This document shows, piece after piece, positions 52,935 to 61,573 of a stretch of 64,000 nt of DNA. Made by a program: the position numbers and the translations under genes. Source of the DNA: Streptomyces xylophagus. GTDB taxonomy: Bacteria; Actinomycetota; Actinomycetes; Streptomycetales; Streptomycetaceae. Location: the NCBI RefSeq assembly GCF_000716435.1, contig NZ_JNWO01000007.1, positions 620,001 to 684,000 of the forward strand, given 5' to 3'. Numbering within the stretch: the stretch's first letter is position 1; each line of letters opens with the position of its first letter. The notes under the pieces were generated by a model. It was not told the DNA's origin, made no database searches, and worked only from the letters and a program-made list of their open reading frames with translations.

Positions 52935-53016
52935 GACGGAGCAGCGGTGAGGTTCAGGTGGTTCGTTCACTGCGGGTCGGTGGGGGCTGGTCGCGCAGTT
53001 CCCCGCGCCCCTGAGG
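52935..53016. repeat. Dispersed GC-rich repeat, copy 1 (82 bp)
   Basis: The core GGTGGGGGCTGGTCGCGCAG then TTCCCCGCGCCCCT (about 52980-53013) is shared with 57643-57685 and, inverted, with 58329-58371. Over the full 82 bp this copy matches the inverted copy at 58326-58407 with about six mismatches, including 17 bases that are the last codons of the ABC-F gene there. It sits in the otherwise empty interval 52793-53167, where I see no supported gene. Confidence 0.85.
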
Positions 53017-53167
53017 TGTGGACGCTGGGCCGCGTCCGTTGGGCAGGGGGTGGCGGGACGCCCCCGGGGAGCTCTCGGCGTTCAGCGACTGGGAGTTGTG
53101 GGAGCACCGGAAGACTCTCCGGGCCGGACGGGCTGGGGCGGTGGAACGCCGGCGATGCCCTCGGTCT

Positions 53168-54139
53168 TCAGCGGGCGGGTGTTGCCCGGGCGCTCTGGGC
53201 CGGATGGAAGCGGCGGCGGTATTCGGTCGGGGCCGTGCCGAGTGTCTTGAGGAAGGCTCGGCGCATCGCCTCGGGAGTGCCGTAGCCGCTGGTGCGGGAG
53301 ATCTGCTCGATGCCGTCGGCGGTTTCCTCCAGGAGGCGCCGGGCGTGTTCGAGGCGGACGCGGTCGACGTAGCGGCCGGGGGTCATGCCGGTCTCGGCCT
53401 GGAAGGCGCGGGCGAAGTGGCGGGGCGAAAGGCGGGCGCGGGCGGCCAGGGACTCGATGCCGAGATCGTCGTCAGGGTGTTCAGTAATCCACTGCTGGAC
53501 CTCGCGGAGGGGTTCGCGGCGGGCCGTCTGGGCGGCGAGCTGGGCGCTGAACTGGGCCTGGTTCCCTGGCCGGCGCAGGAAGACGACCAGGTGGCGGGCG
53601 ATGGTCAGCGCCGTGTCCCGGCCCAGGTCCTCCTCGACCAGGGCGAGGGCGAGATCGATGCCCGAGGTGACACCGGCCGAGGTGGAGACGTGTCCGTCAC
53701 GGATGTAGATCGGGTCGGGGTCGACGGTCACGGCGGGGTGGTCCCGGGCGAGTTTGGCGCCGTACGCCCAGTGGGTGGTGGCCCGGCGCCCGTCCAGGAG
53801 GCCCGCCTCGGCGAGCAGGATCGCCCCGGTGCACACGGACACCAGGCGCTCGGCGCTCGGCCCGTGCGCGCGCAGCCAGTCGGTCAGGCGCGGGGCCGGG
53901 CCGCGCGTGCCCTGGCCGCCGGGGACGAGGAGCGTGTGCGGGGCGGGTGCGTCGGCGAGGGACGAGTCCGGTACGAGGATCAGGCCGCTGGAGGTGCGCA
54001 CCGGGCCGCCGTCCAAGGAGGCCGTACGGATGCGGTAGGTCCCGGGGACCTGCGTCTCGGCGCCCGCGAAGACCTCCGCGGGGCCGGTGACGTCGAGGCT
54101 CTGCACGTCGTCGAAGAGGACCACCAGGACGGTTCGCAT
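53168..54139 (-). CDS. GlxA family AraC-type transcriptional regulator
   Basis: A 323-residue regulator. Residues 1-185 form a DJ-1/PfpI-like domain (TVLVVLFDDVQSLDVTGPAEVFAGAE; SVCTGAILLAEAGLLDGRRATTHW), and residues 215-315 an AraC HTH pair (LGIESLAARARLSPRHFARAFQAETGMTPGRYVDRVRLEHARRLLEE). It is the closest likely regulator of the related DJ-1 gene downstream, which lacks the DNA-binding part. ATG 54139 is preferred to an ATG 21 codons earlier. It is divergent from the SCO6745-like gene across 113 bp. Confidence 0.9.
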   Translation of the reverse strand: MRTVLVVLFDDVQSLDVTGPAEVFAGAETQVPGTYRIRTASLDGGPVRTSSGLILVPDSSLADAPAPHTLLVPGGQGTRGPAPRLTDWLRAHGPSAERLVSVCTGAILLAEAGLLDGRRATTHWAYGAKLARDHPAVTVDPDPIYIRDGHVSTSAGVTSGIDLALALVEEDLGRDTALTIARHLVVFLRRPGNQAQFSAQLAAQTARREPLREVQQWITEHPDDDLGIESLAARARLSPRHFARAFQAETGMTPGRYVDRVRLEHARRLLEETADGIEQISRTSGYGTPEAMRRAFLKTLGTAPTEYRRRFHPAQSARATPAR

Positions 54140-54252
54140 ACCGTTGATTCTTCGCGCTTCCGGTGTTGGCCGCAATGACGGGTACCCCACCTTTCCTGCC
54201 ATCCCGTGCCCGCCACTGGAGACCGTACCAACCAGTCGGTAGCGTGACCGTC

Positions 54253-55122
54253 ATGACTACTGCCGCCGTCGATCCCCGTGCCGGGCGCCGCTGCCACAAC
54301 GCGCTCAACTCGCTCCACGCCACGCTGTACTTCTCGCCCGACCTGGGGAGGGAGCTGACGGATCTCGGAATCAAGGAATCCGCGGCCATCAACTTCGCCG
54401 CACGGGCGGCGGCGATGGGGGCGGTCGGACCGGGCACGGTGGCGGCGACCTTCTACAACTACAAGTACGAGCTCGTGGCGCGGCATGTGCCCGCCGTGTG
54501 GGAGATCGCCTCCCCGGAGCAGGTCCTGCACGCACGCGCGCGTGCCGTCGACGCGACCCTGCGCCGCCTGCTGGACGACGACGTGGTGGAGTCGGAGGAG
54601 ATGGCGGAGGCCGCGCGGCTGGCGCTACGGGCCGCCGAGGCGTGTACGCGTCCCTCCCGGCCCCTGTATGCCGCCCACGCCGATCTGCCGGTCCCCGAGG
54701 AGCCGCATCTGGCGTACTTCCACGGCGCCACGCTGCTGCGCGAGCACCGGGGCGACGGTCATCTCGCCGTTCTGATGTCCGCCGGGCTCGACGGCCTGGA
54801 GGCCGTGGTCACCCATACGGCGACCGGCAAGGGCATGACCCCGAAGTGGGTGTTCGGCACGCGCGGGTGGAACCAGGAGGAGTGGGACGCCGCTTCGGAA
54901 CGGCTGCGCGAGCGCGGACTGCTCGACGGGGACGGCGAGTTGACCGAGGCCGGCATCGCGCTGCGCACCGAGATCGAGGCGGAGACCGACCGGCTGGACC
55001 GGGCGCCGTACGAGCACTTGGGGGCCGAGGGCGTCGTACGACTGACCGAATTGGCGACCGGGTTCGCACGGCGCGCGCTCGCCGCCGGGGCGTTTCCGCG
55101 GAATCTGATCGGCAAGAGCTAG
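54253..55122 (+). CDS. SCO6745 family protein (unknown function)
   Basis: A 289-residue soluble protein. It begins GRRCHNALNSLHATLYFSPDLGRELTDLGIKESAAINFAARAAAMGAV, and a C-terminal winged-helix-like part reads WDAASERLRERGLLDGDGELTEAGIALRTEIEAETDRL, which resembles MarR-type wings. The family is common in actinobacteria and uncharacterised. TAGCGT upstream and the lack of a Shine-Dalgarno suggest a leaderless transcript from ATG 54253. It is divergent from the GlxA regulator, which might control it. Confidence 0.8.
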   Translation: MTTAAVDPRAGRRCHNALNSLHATLYFSPDLGRELTDLGIKESAAINFAARAAAMGAVGPGTVAATFYNYKYELVARHVPAVWEIASPEQVLHARARAVDATLRRLLDDDVVESEEMAEAARLALRAAEACTRPSRPLYAAHADLPVPEEPHLAYFHGATLLREHRGDGHLAVLMSAGLDGLEAVVTHTATGKGMTPKWVFGTRGWNQEEWDAASERLRERGLLDGDGELTEAGIALRTEIEAETDRLDRAPYEHLGAEGVVRLTELATGFARRALAAGAFPRNLIGKS

Positions 55123-55215
55123 GAACCGGGCCCGCAGGACGGCGCCCTGATCCCCGGCTGTCGGTGTCACCTGCCACAATTGCCGCGCAACCTCAGTGGA
55201 GAAGGCGGTACGGGC

Positions 55216-57615
55216 GTGACGACACCCCTCGTAGGGTCCATCGAAGGCAGGATCGCCGAGGAGCTCGGCGTACGGGAGCGGCAGGTGAGGGCTGCCGTCG
55301 AGCTGCTCGACGGCGGTTCGACGGTTCCCTTCATCGCCCGCTACCGCAAGGAAGCGACCGAGATGCTCGACGACGCGCAGTTGCGCACGCTCGAGGAACG
55401 GCTGCGCTATCTGCGGGAGCTGGAGGAGCGGCGGACCGCGATCCTCGAATCGGTGCGCGAGCAGGGCAAGCTCACCGAGGAGCTGGAGGCGCAGATTCGG
55501 GCCGCCGAGACCAAGGCTCGTCTTGAGGACATCTACCTCCCCTTCAAGCCCAAGCGGCGCACCAAGGCGCAGATCGCGCGGGAGGCGGGACTTGAGCCCC
55601 TCGCGGAAGGGCTGTTGGGCGACCCGTCCGTGGAACCTCTGGCCGCTGCCGCCGCGTTCGTCGACGCCGACAAGGGTGTCGCCGATCCGCAGGCGGCCCT
55701 GGACGGTGCGCGGGCGATCCTCACCGAGCGGTTCTCGGAGGACGCCGACCTGATCGGCGAGCTGCGGGAGCGGATGTGGGGGCGCGGACGCCTCGCCGCG
55801 AAGGTGCGGGACGGCAAGGAGGAGGCGGGCGCCAAGTTCGCCGACTACTTCGACTTCTCGGAGCCGTTCACCGCGCTGCCCTCGCACCGCATCCTCGCGA
55901 TGCTGCGCGGCGAGAAGGAGGACGTCCTCGATCTCGTCCTGGAGCCCGAGGAGGACACCGAGGGGCCTTCTTCCTACGAGGGGATGGTCGCCCACCGCTT
56001 CCAGATCCTCGACCGGGGCCGCCCCGGCGACAAGTGGCTTCAGGACACGGTCCGTTGGGCCTGGCGGACCCGCATCCTCGTGCACCTCGGCATCGACCTG
56101 CGGCTGCGACTGCGGACGGCGGCCGAGGACGAGGCGGTCAACGTGTTCGCCTCGAACCTGCGGGACCTGCTGCTCGCCGCCCCGGCCGGCACGCGCGCGA
56201 CGCTGGGCCTGGACCCCGGTTTCCGTACGGGTGTGAAGGTGGCCGTCGTCGACGCGACCGGCAAGGTCGTCGCCACGGACGTGATCTACCCGCACGTCCC
56301 GGCCAACAAGTGGGACGACGCCCTCGCCAAGCTGGCCCGACTGTCGGCCCAGCACTCGGTCGACCTGATCGCGATCGGCAACGGCACGGCGTCCCGCGAG
56401 ACCGACAAGCTCGCCGGTGAACTCATCACCAAGCACCCGGAGTTGAACCTCACCAAGGTGATGGTGTCCGAGGCCGGCGCGTCCGTGTACTCGGCGTCCG
56501 CGTTCGCCTCGCAGGAACTGCCCGACATGGACGTGTCGTTGCGCGGCGCGGTCTCCATCGCCCGCCGGCTCCAGGACCCGCTCGCGGAGTTGGTGAAGAT
56601 CGACCCCAAGTCGATCGGTGTCGGCCAGTACCAGCACGACCTGTCCGAGGTGAAGCTGTCGCGTTCGCTGGACGCGGTGGTCGAGGACTGCGTGAACGGC
56701 GTCGGCGTGGACGTCAACACGGCCTCCGCGCCGCTGCTTTCACGCGTCTCCGGCATCACCTCCGGCCTCGCGGAGAACATCGTGTCGCACCGCGACGCCA
56801 ACGGCCCCTTCAAGTCGCGCACCCAGCTGAAGAACGTGGCGCGGCTCGGCCCGAAGGCGTACGAGCAGTGCGCGGGCTTCCTGCGCATCCGCGGCGGCGA
56901 CGACCCGCTCGACTCGTCCAGCGTGCACCCCGAGGCGTATCCGGTGGTGCGGCGGATGGTGAAGACGGCGGGCAGCGAGGTCGCTTCGCTGATCGGCAAC
57001 ACGGCGGTGCTGCGTTCGCTGAAGCCGACGGATTTCGTGGACGAGACGTTCGGTCTGCCGACCGTGACCGACATCCTGAAGGAGTTGGAGAAGCCGGGGC
57101 GTGACCCGCGGCCGGCGTTCAAGACGGCCACGTTCAAGGACGGCGTCGAGAAGATCTCCGACCTTGCGCCTGGGATGGTCCTGGAGGGGGTTGTCACCAA
57201 CGTCGCCGCGTTCGGGGCGTTCATCGACGTCGGTGTCCACCAGGACGGTCTGGCGCACGTTTCCGCGCTGTCGAAGACGTTCGTCAAGGATCCGCGGGAC
57301 GTGGTGAAGCCGGGTGACATCGTCAAGGTGAAGGTTCTCGATGTCGACATCCCGCGGAAGCGGATCTCGTTGACGTTGCGGCTGGACGACGAGGCGGCGG
57401 CGCAGGCCTCCGGCGGTGAGCGGGGACAGCAGGGTGGGGGTGCCCAGCGCGGGCAGCGGAGTGGAGGGCGTCCTCCTCAGCAGCGCCAGCAGCAGCGGCA
57501 GGGTGGTCAGGGTGGTGGATCGCGGCAGGCGGCTCCGCCGCCGGGCAACAGTGCGATGGCTGATGCTTTGCGGAAGGCGGGGTTGCTGGACCCGGGTAAG
57601 AAGGGCAAGCGCTGA
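55216..57615 (+). CDS. tex: RNA-binding transcription accessory protein Tex
   Basis: A 799-residue multi-domain nucleic-acid-binding protein. It has the Tex N-terminal HTH-like region (VRAAVELLDGGSTVPFIARYRKEATEMLDD), a YqgF RNase H-like domain (TLGLDPGFRTGVKVAVVDATGKVV), helix-hairpin-helix repeats (GVGVDVNTASAPLLSRVSGI) and an S1 domain (LEGVVTNVAAFGAFIDVGVHQDGLAHVS; about residues 645-715). A Gln/Gly-rich tail follows, ending in KKGKR. It acts in transcription and RNA metabolism. The GTG start at 55216 has GGAGAAGG upstream; the tail is longer than in E. coli-type Tex. Confidence 0.93.
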   Translation: MTTPLVGSIEGRIAEELGVRERQVRAAVELLDGGSTVPFIARYRKEATEMLDDAQLRTLEERLRYLRELEERRTAILESVREQGKLTEELEAQIRAAETKARLEDIYLPFKPKRRTKAQIAREAGLEPLAEGLLGDPSVEPLAAAAAFVDADKGVADPQAALDGARAILTERFSEDADLIGELRERMWGRGRLAAKVRDGKEEAGAKFADYFDFSEPFTALPSHRILAMLRGEKEDVLDLVLEPEEDTEGPSSYEGMVAHRFQILDRGRPGDKWLQDTVRWAWRTRILVHLGIDLRLRLRTAAEDEAVNVFASNLRDLLLAAPAGTRATLGLDPGFRTGVKVAVVDATGKVVATDVIYPHVPANKWDDALAKLARLSAQHSVDLIAIGNGTASRETDKLAGELITKHPELNLTKVMVSEAGASVYSASAFASQELPDMDVSLRGAVSIARRLQDPLAELVKIDPKSIGVGQYQHDLSEVKLSRSLDAVVEDCVNGVGVDVNTASAPLLSRVSGITSGLAENIVSHRDANGPFKSRTQLKNVARLGPKAYEQCAGFLRIRGGDDPLDSSSVHPEAYPVVRRMVKTAGSEVASLIGNTAVLRSLKPTDFVDETFGLPTVTDILKELEKPGRDPRPAFKTATFKDGVEKISDLAPGMVLEGVVTNVAAFGAFIDVGVHQDGLAHVSALSKTFVKDPRDVVKPGDIVKVKVLDVDIPRKRISLTLRLDDEAAAQASGGERGQQGGGAQRGQRSGGRPPQQRQQQRQGGQGGGSRQAAPPPGNSAMADALRKAGLLDPGKKGKR

Positions 57616-57642
57616 CGGCTCTGGCGGTCAGGTTGTGGGGAG

Positions 57643-57685
57643 CTGCGGGCCGGTGGGGGCTGGTCGCGCAGTTCCCCGCGCCCCT
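57643..57685. repeat. Dispersed GC-rich repeat, copy 2
   Basis: Core only: CTGCGGGCCGGTGGGGGCTG then GTCGCGCAGTTCCCCGCGCCCCT, same orientation as copy 1. It lies between the tex stop and a hairpin terminator. Confidence 0.85.
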
Positions 57686-57686
57686 A

Positions 57687-57705
57687 CAGGGCGCTTGGCG
57701 CCCTG
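57687..57705 (+). terminator. Terminator after tex
   Basis: An 8-bp perfect stem, CAGGGCGC and GCGCCCTG, with a TTG loop, directly after repeat copy 2 and 15 bases before the DinB gene. Confidence 0.75.
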
Positions 57706-57720
57706 CTACAAACTGGGGGC

Positions 57721-58317
57721 ATGATCTCAGCGGACTTCAAAGCCGGCCTGCGCGTCGTTCTGCAGGACGCCCGTGACACGTTGCTCTGGAAGCTCGAAGG
57801 GCTGTCGGAGTACGACATCCGGCGGCCGATGACGCCGACCGGGACCAATCTGCTGGGGCTGGTCAAGCATCTGGCCGGGGCCGAGGGGTTCTACTTCGGG
57901 ACGGTCTTCGGGCGGCCGGTCTCCGCGCCGGAGTTGTGGATCGCGGGGGACGCCGAGCCGAACTCGGATCTGTGGGCGACGCCGGACGAGACGCGGGAGC
58001 AGATCGTCGGGGGCTATCGGCGCGTGTGCGCACACTCCGACGCGACGATCGACGCGCTGCCCCTGGACGCGGTCGTCCGCATCCCCGGTGAGCGGGGGAA
58101 CGACATCACCCTGCACCGCACCCTCGTCCACATGATCTACGAGACGTCCCGACACGTCGGCCACGCCGATGTCGTACGGGAACTCGTCGACGGGACGGTG
58201 GGTCAGCGGGCCGGGGGCGACAACATGGCGCCTGGCGACGCGAGTTGGTGGGCCGAGCACCGGGACCGGGTGGAGCGAGCGGCGAAGGAAGCCGATCGTC
58301 TCAACTCCGGTACGTAG
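57721..58317 (+). CDS. DinB family protein (DUF664)
   Basis: A 198-residue four-helix-bundle protein of the DinB/DUF664 group. It has LRVVLQDARDTLLWKLEGLSEYDIRRPMTPTGTNLLGLVKHLAGAEGFYFG with the first conserved His, and LVHMIYETSRHVGHADVVREL with the His pair that usually completes a three-His metal site. Members include mycothiol- or bacillithiol-dependent transferases; a mycothiol-dependent detoxification role is possible in this host. The GGGGGC before ATG 57721 is only a weak Shine-Dalgarno. Confidence 0.87.
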   Translation: MISADFKAGLRVVLQDARDTLLWKLEGLSEYDIRRPMTPTGTNLLGLVKHLAGAEGFYFGTVFGRPVSAPELWIAGDAEPNSDLWATPDETREQIVGGYRRVCAHSDATIDALPLDAVVRIPGERGNDITLHRTLVHMIYETSRHVGHADVVRELVDGTVGQRAGGDNMAPGDASWWAEHRDRVERAAKEADRLNSGT

Positions 58318-58325
58318 GGCTCCCC

Positions 58326-58407
58326 TTCAGGGGCTCGGGGAACTGCGCGACCAGCCCCCACCGACCGGCAGTGAACGAACCACCTCATCCTCACCGCTGT
58401 TCCGTCA
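58326..58407. repeat. Dispersed GC-rich repeat, copy 3 (inverted, 82 bp)
   Basis: An inverted copy of 52935-53016 with about six differences. It spans the 73-bp convergent gap between the DinB and ABC-F genes and runs 17 bases into the ABC-F coding end (the TEQR-stop codons). The presence of that coding piece in copy 1 suggests copy 1 was derived from a locus like this one. Confidence 0.85.
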
Positions 58408-60034
58408 CCTTCCCGTCCGCCACCTCCAACCGCCGAGTCACCTGAACCGCGTCCAACATCCGACGGTCATGCGTGACCAACAACAGCGTGCCCTCGTACG
58501 CATCGAGCGCCGACTCCAACTGCTCGATGGCGGGCAGGTCCAGGTGGTTCGTCGGCTCATCGAGGACCAGGAGGTTGACACCCCGGCCCTGGAGGAGCGC
58601 GAGCGCGGACCGCGTGCGCTCACCCGGTGACAGCGTCCCCGCAGGCCGCATCACGTGGTTCGCCTTGAGCCCGAACTTGGCGAGCAGCGTGCGGACTTCG
58701 GCCGGCTCGGTGTCCGGGACCGCCGCACAGAACGCGTCGAGCAGGGACTCCGTGCCGTGGAACAACTGGCGCGCCTGATCGACCTCGCCGACCAGGACAC
58801 CCGAGCCCAGCGAAGCCTGCCCCGCGTCCAAGGGGATACGGCCGAGCAGCGCAGCGAGGAGCGTCGACTTGCCCGCGCCGTTCGCGCCGGTCACCGCGAC
58901 CCGGTCCGCCCAGTCGATCTGCAGGGACACCGGGCCGAAGCTGAAGTCGCCGCGCCGTACCTCCGCGTCCCGCAGGGTCGCGACGACCGCGCCGGAGCGG
59001 GGCGCGGACGCGATCTCCATGCGCAGCTCCCACTCCTTGCGGGGCTCCTCGACGACGTCGAGGCGTTCGATCATGCGCTGGGTCTGCCGGGCCTTCGCCG
59101 CCTGCTTCTCGCTGGCCTCGCTGCGGAACTTGCGGCCGATCTTGTCGTTGTCGTTGTTCGCCTTGCGGCGGGCGTTCTTGACGCCCTTGTCCATCCAGCC
59201 GCGCTGCATCTGCGCCCGGTCCTGGAGCGCGGAGCGCTTGTCGGCGTACTCCTCGAAGTCGTCGCGGGCGTGCCGGCGTGCCACGTCCCGCTCCTCCAGG
59301 TAGGCCTCGTAGCCGCCGCCGTAGAGGTTGATCTGGTTCTGGGCCAGGTCGAGTTCGAGGACCTTGGTGACCGTGCGGGTGAGGAACTCGCGGTCGTGCG
59401 ACACGACGACCGTGCCGGCGCGCAGGCCGGAGACGAAGCGTTCGAGGCGCTCCAGGCCGTCGAGGTCCAGGTCGTTGGTGGGCTCGTCGAGGAGGAAGAC
59501 GTCGTAGCGGGAGAGGAGGAGGGAGGCGAGGCCCGCGCGTGCTGCCTGGCCGCCGGAGAGGGACGTCATCGGCTGGTCGAGGTCGACGGCCAGGCCGAGG
59601 GAGTCGGTGACCTCCTCGGCGCGCTCGTCGAGGTCGGCGCCGCCGAGGTCGAGCCAGCGTTCGAGGCTCGCCGAGTAGGCGTCGTCGGCGCCGGGGGCGC
59701 CGTCCACCAGTGCCTGGGTGGCCTCGTCCATCGTGCGCTGTGCCTCGGCGACTCCCGTGCGGCGGGCCAGGAACTCGCGCACGCTCTCGCCCGGGCGCCG
59801 CTCCGGCTCCTGCGGGAGATGTCCTACGGTCGCTGTCGGCGGGGAGAGGCGCAGCTCGCCCTCCTCCGGTGCGAGCAGGCCGGCGAGGATCCGGAGCAGG
59901 GTGGACTTGCCCGCGCCGTTGGCACCGACAAGGCCGATCACATCGCCGGGGGCGACGACGAGGTCGAGCCCGGTGAACAGGGCGCGGTCGCCGTGTCCGG
60001 CGGCGAGATTCTTGGCGACGAGAGTGGCAGTCAT
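58391..60034 (-). CDS. ABC-F family ATPase
   Basis: A 547-residue soluble protein with two ABC domains and no membrane part. Walker A motifs are GLVGANGAGKSTLLRILAG (about residue 35) and VTGANGAGKSTLLAALLG (about 365). Signatures are SLSGGQAARAGLASL and TLSPGERTRSALALL, and Walker B motifs are DVFLLDEPTNDLDL and LLVLDEPTNHLDL. The linker (about 235-300) is rich in K/R/D (RSALQDRAQMQRGWMDKGVKNARRKANND) as in ribosome-acting ABC-F proteins. It could be a translation factor or confer antibiotic protection; no drug gene adjoins it. Confidence 0.91.
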   Translation of the reverse strand: MTATLVAKNLAAGHGDRALFTGLDLVVAPGDVIGLVGANGAGKSTLLRILAGLLAPEEGELRLSPPTATVGHLPQEPERRPGESVREFLARRTGVAEAQRTMDEATQALVDGAPGADDAYSASLERWLDLGGADLDERAEEVTDSLGLAVDLDQPMTSLSGGQAARAGLASLLLSRYDVFLLDEPTNDLDLDGLERLERFVSGLRAGTVVVSHDREFLTRTVTKVLELDLAQNQINLYGGGYEAYLEERDVARRHARDDFEEYADKRSALQDRAQMQRGWMDKGVKNARRKANNDNDKIGRKFRSEASEKQAAKARQTQRMIERLDVVEEPRKEWELRMEIASAPRSGAVVATLRDAEVRRGDFSFGPVSLQIDWADRVAVTGANGAGKSTLLAALLGRIPLDAGQASLGSGVLVGEVDQARQLFHGTESLLDAFCAAVPDTEPAEVRTLLAKFGLKANHVMRPAGTLSPGERTRSALALLQGRGVNLLVLDEPTNHLDLPAIEQLESALDAYEGTLLLVTHDRRMLDAVQVTRRLEVADGKVTEQR

Positions 60035-60082
60035 CAGACCATCGATCCTAATCGGTCCCCTTCGCCGCCCGCGCCGCGGTTT

Positions 60083-61126
60083 TCAGCGGGCCATCGCCTC
60101 CACCAGCACGCTCCCCGTGGTCCGTGCCACCACGAAGGCCTCGCCCTTCACCGCCTTCGCGTCCAGGGCGATGCGGTGGCGGCCGGGTTCCAGGACGCCG
60201 TCGAAGACGTCCTGGGTGTGGCTGCGGTAGAGGCGGTCGAGACGGTACGCCGTGACGCGCACCCGGCACGGGGAGGTGACCTCGATGCCCGCCTCGCCGT
60301 CGGCGGCGACCAGCCGGGTCAGGCGGTGCAGCTCGGCGGGGCGGCGGTCCAGGGCGTGTTCGATCTGCGCGACGAGGAGGGGAACGATGGGTGCGAGGCC
60401 GTCGACGTATGCCACCTCCACCCCGGCGCGGTCGAAGGCGGCCCGTACGGCGGCGCGCTCCTCCTCGGTGACGGCCCGGCCGAACGCCACGGCGCCGTAG
60501 ACCCGGAGTTCGTCGGCGGGGACGTGGGTCGCGTCGCCGGTGATGTCGGCACCGATGCCGATGGCGCGCAGTGCGGCGGCGAGCCTGTTCAGTACGGCGA
60601 CGCGGGCGCCGATCAGCAGGACGCGTCGCCCGCCGGCCGGGATCTCGGTGCCGTCGATGAGGGAGTCGAGGGCCGCGCGGTACTCGGCTCCGGCGAAGCG
60701 GAAGGGCCCTATGCCGTGGTAGCCGTTGCGCTCCAGGTCGGCATGCTCGTCGGTCTGCCAGGCGAAGTCCCGCCAGATGAAGTCGGCGCCGTCGCTCTGG
60801 ATGACGGCGGTGACGGCGCCGCAGGCCAGGTCCTCGCACTCGGGGCAGCCGTAGATGACGTAACGGCCGCCCTCCAGCGGGGCGTCCGTCTCCAGGAGCA
60901 GGCTGCGGACCTGGGCGGTGAAGATCGCGGGCGGGACGTCGGAGGCGAGCGGGGAGACGGCGTCCAGGTCGGTCAGCTGGAACAGCAGCGGGCGTCCGTC
61001 GACGATGAAGTCGACGAAGTCGCGGTGCACCTGGTAGCCGCCGTCCGCGAGGACTTCACCGGCGCGCATCGCCGGTGCCAGGCCGAAGGTCGCGTATTCG
61101 GCAGGCGTCGCGTGTTCGGCAGACAT
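60083..61126 (-). CDS. Oxidoreductase-like protein of unknown function
   Basis: A 347-residue soluble protein. The N-terminal half (FVDFIVDGRPLLFQLTDLDAV; GGRYVIYGCPECEDLACGAVTAVIQ; FIWRDFAWQTD) has a C-P-E-C-E-D-L-A-C cluster that could bind a metal. The middle has a Rossmann-like GGRRVLLIGARVAVLNRLAAALRAIGIGADITGD (about residues 180-215). The C-terminal VTSPCRVRVTAYRLDRLYRSHTQDVFDGVL looks like a beta-sandwich. I do not recognise a characterised family; related Streptomyces proteins are usually labelled oxidoreductase. ATG 61126; it is divergent from the truncated oxidase gene. Confidence 0.72.
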   Translation of the reverse strand: MSAEHATPAEYATFGLAPAMRAGEVLADGGYQVHRDFVDFIVDGRPLLFQLTDLDAVSPLASDVPPAIFTAQVRSLLLETDAPLEGGRYVIYGCPECEDLACGAVTAVIQSDGADFIWRDFAWQTDEHADLERNGYHGIGPFRFAGAEYRAALDSLIDGTEIPAGGRRVLLIGARVAVLNRLAAALRAIGIGADITGDATHVPADELRVYGAVAFGRAVTEEERAAVRAAFDRAGVEVAYVDGLAPIVPLLVAQIEHALDRRPAELHRLTRLVAADGEAGIEVTSPCRVRVTAYRLDRLYRSHTQDVFDGVLEPGRHRIALDAKAVKGEAFVVARTTGSVLVEAMAR

Positions 61127-61204
61127 GCTGTGAGTATCCCCAGCGCGATGGCGATATGAGCACGGCATGACACATTCCGCTACCGTCCGCGCACCGACAC
61201 CGGT

Positions 61205-61573
61205 GTGAGGGGCGAGGTGGTCGTGGTCGGCGGGGGCGTCATCGGGTTGACGACGGCCGTCGGGCCGGCCGAGCGCGGCGCCCGGGTCCGGGTGTGGCCG
61301 CGGGAGTCCGTCGGGCTGACGACCTCGGCGGTTGCGGGCGCGCGGTGGTGGCCGTACCGGATCGAACCGGTGGCGTTCGTCGGTGAGTGGGCGTTCCAAT
61401 CGCCGGTCGTGTACGAGAAGTTGGCGACGCGGTCCGAGGAGACGAGCGTACGCGTGGTCGAGGGCGTACAGGGTGAGACGCGGCTGGACGAACCGGGGCC
61501 GTGGGCGGCCAAGGCGCTGGGGATGCGGGCGGCGGAGCTCACTCGCGCCGCCGCCCGCACTCGGAGTGGATGA
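61205..61573 (+). pseudogene. Truncated D-amino-acid oxidase (N-terminal fragment)
   Basis: A 122-residue frame with an FAD-binding start, [27 protein letters not shown], and the DAO-typical TTSAVAGARWWPYRIEP. Complete DAO proteins have about 310-330 residues; here the frame ends after GPWAAKALGMRAAELTRAAA and the catalytic C-terminal two-thirds is absent. The stop abuts that of the convergent peptidase gene (TGATCA), so a deletion probably joined the fragment to it. The usual L in the second helix and other conserved positions also differ, in line with decay. Confidence 0.75.

Noticed and set aside
52749..53285. Plus-strand frames in the interval between the DJ-1 and GlxA genes
   Set aside because: They contain the dispersed repeat and show no domain or translation start signal.
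58655..61159. An 834-codon plus-strand frame opposite ABC-F and the oxidoreductase
   Set aside because: Antisense to two well-supported genes and lacking recognisable domains.
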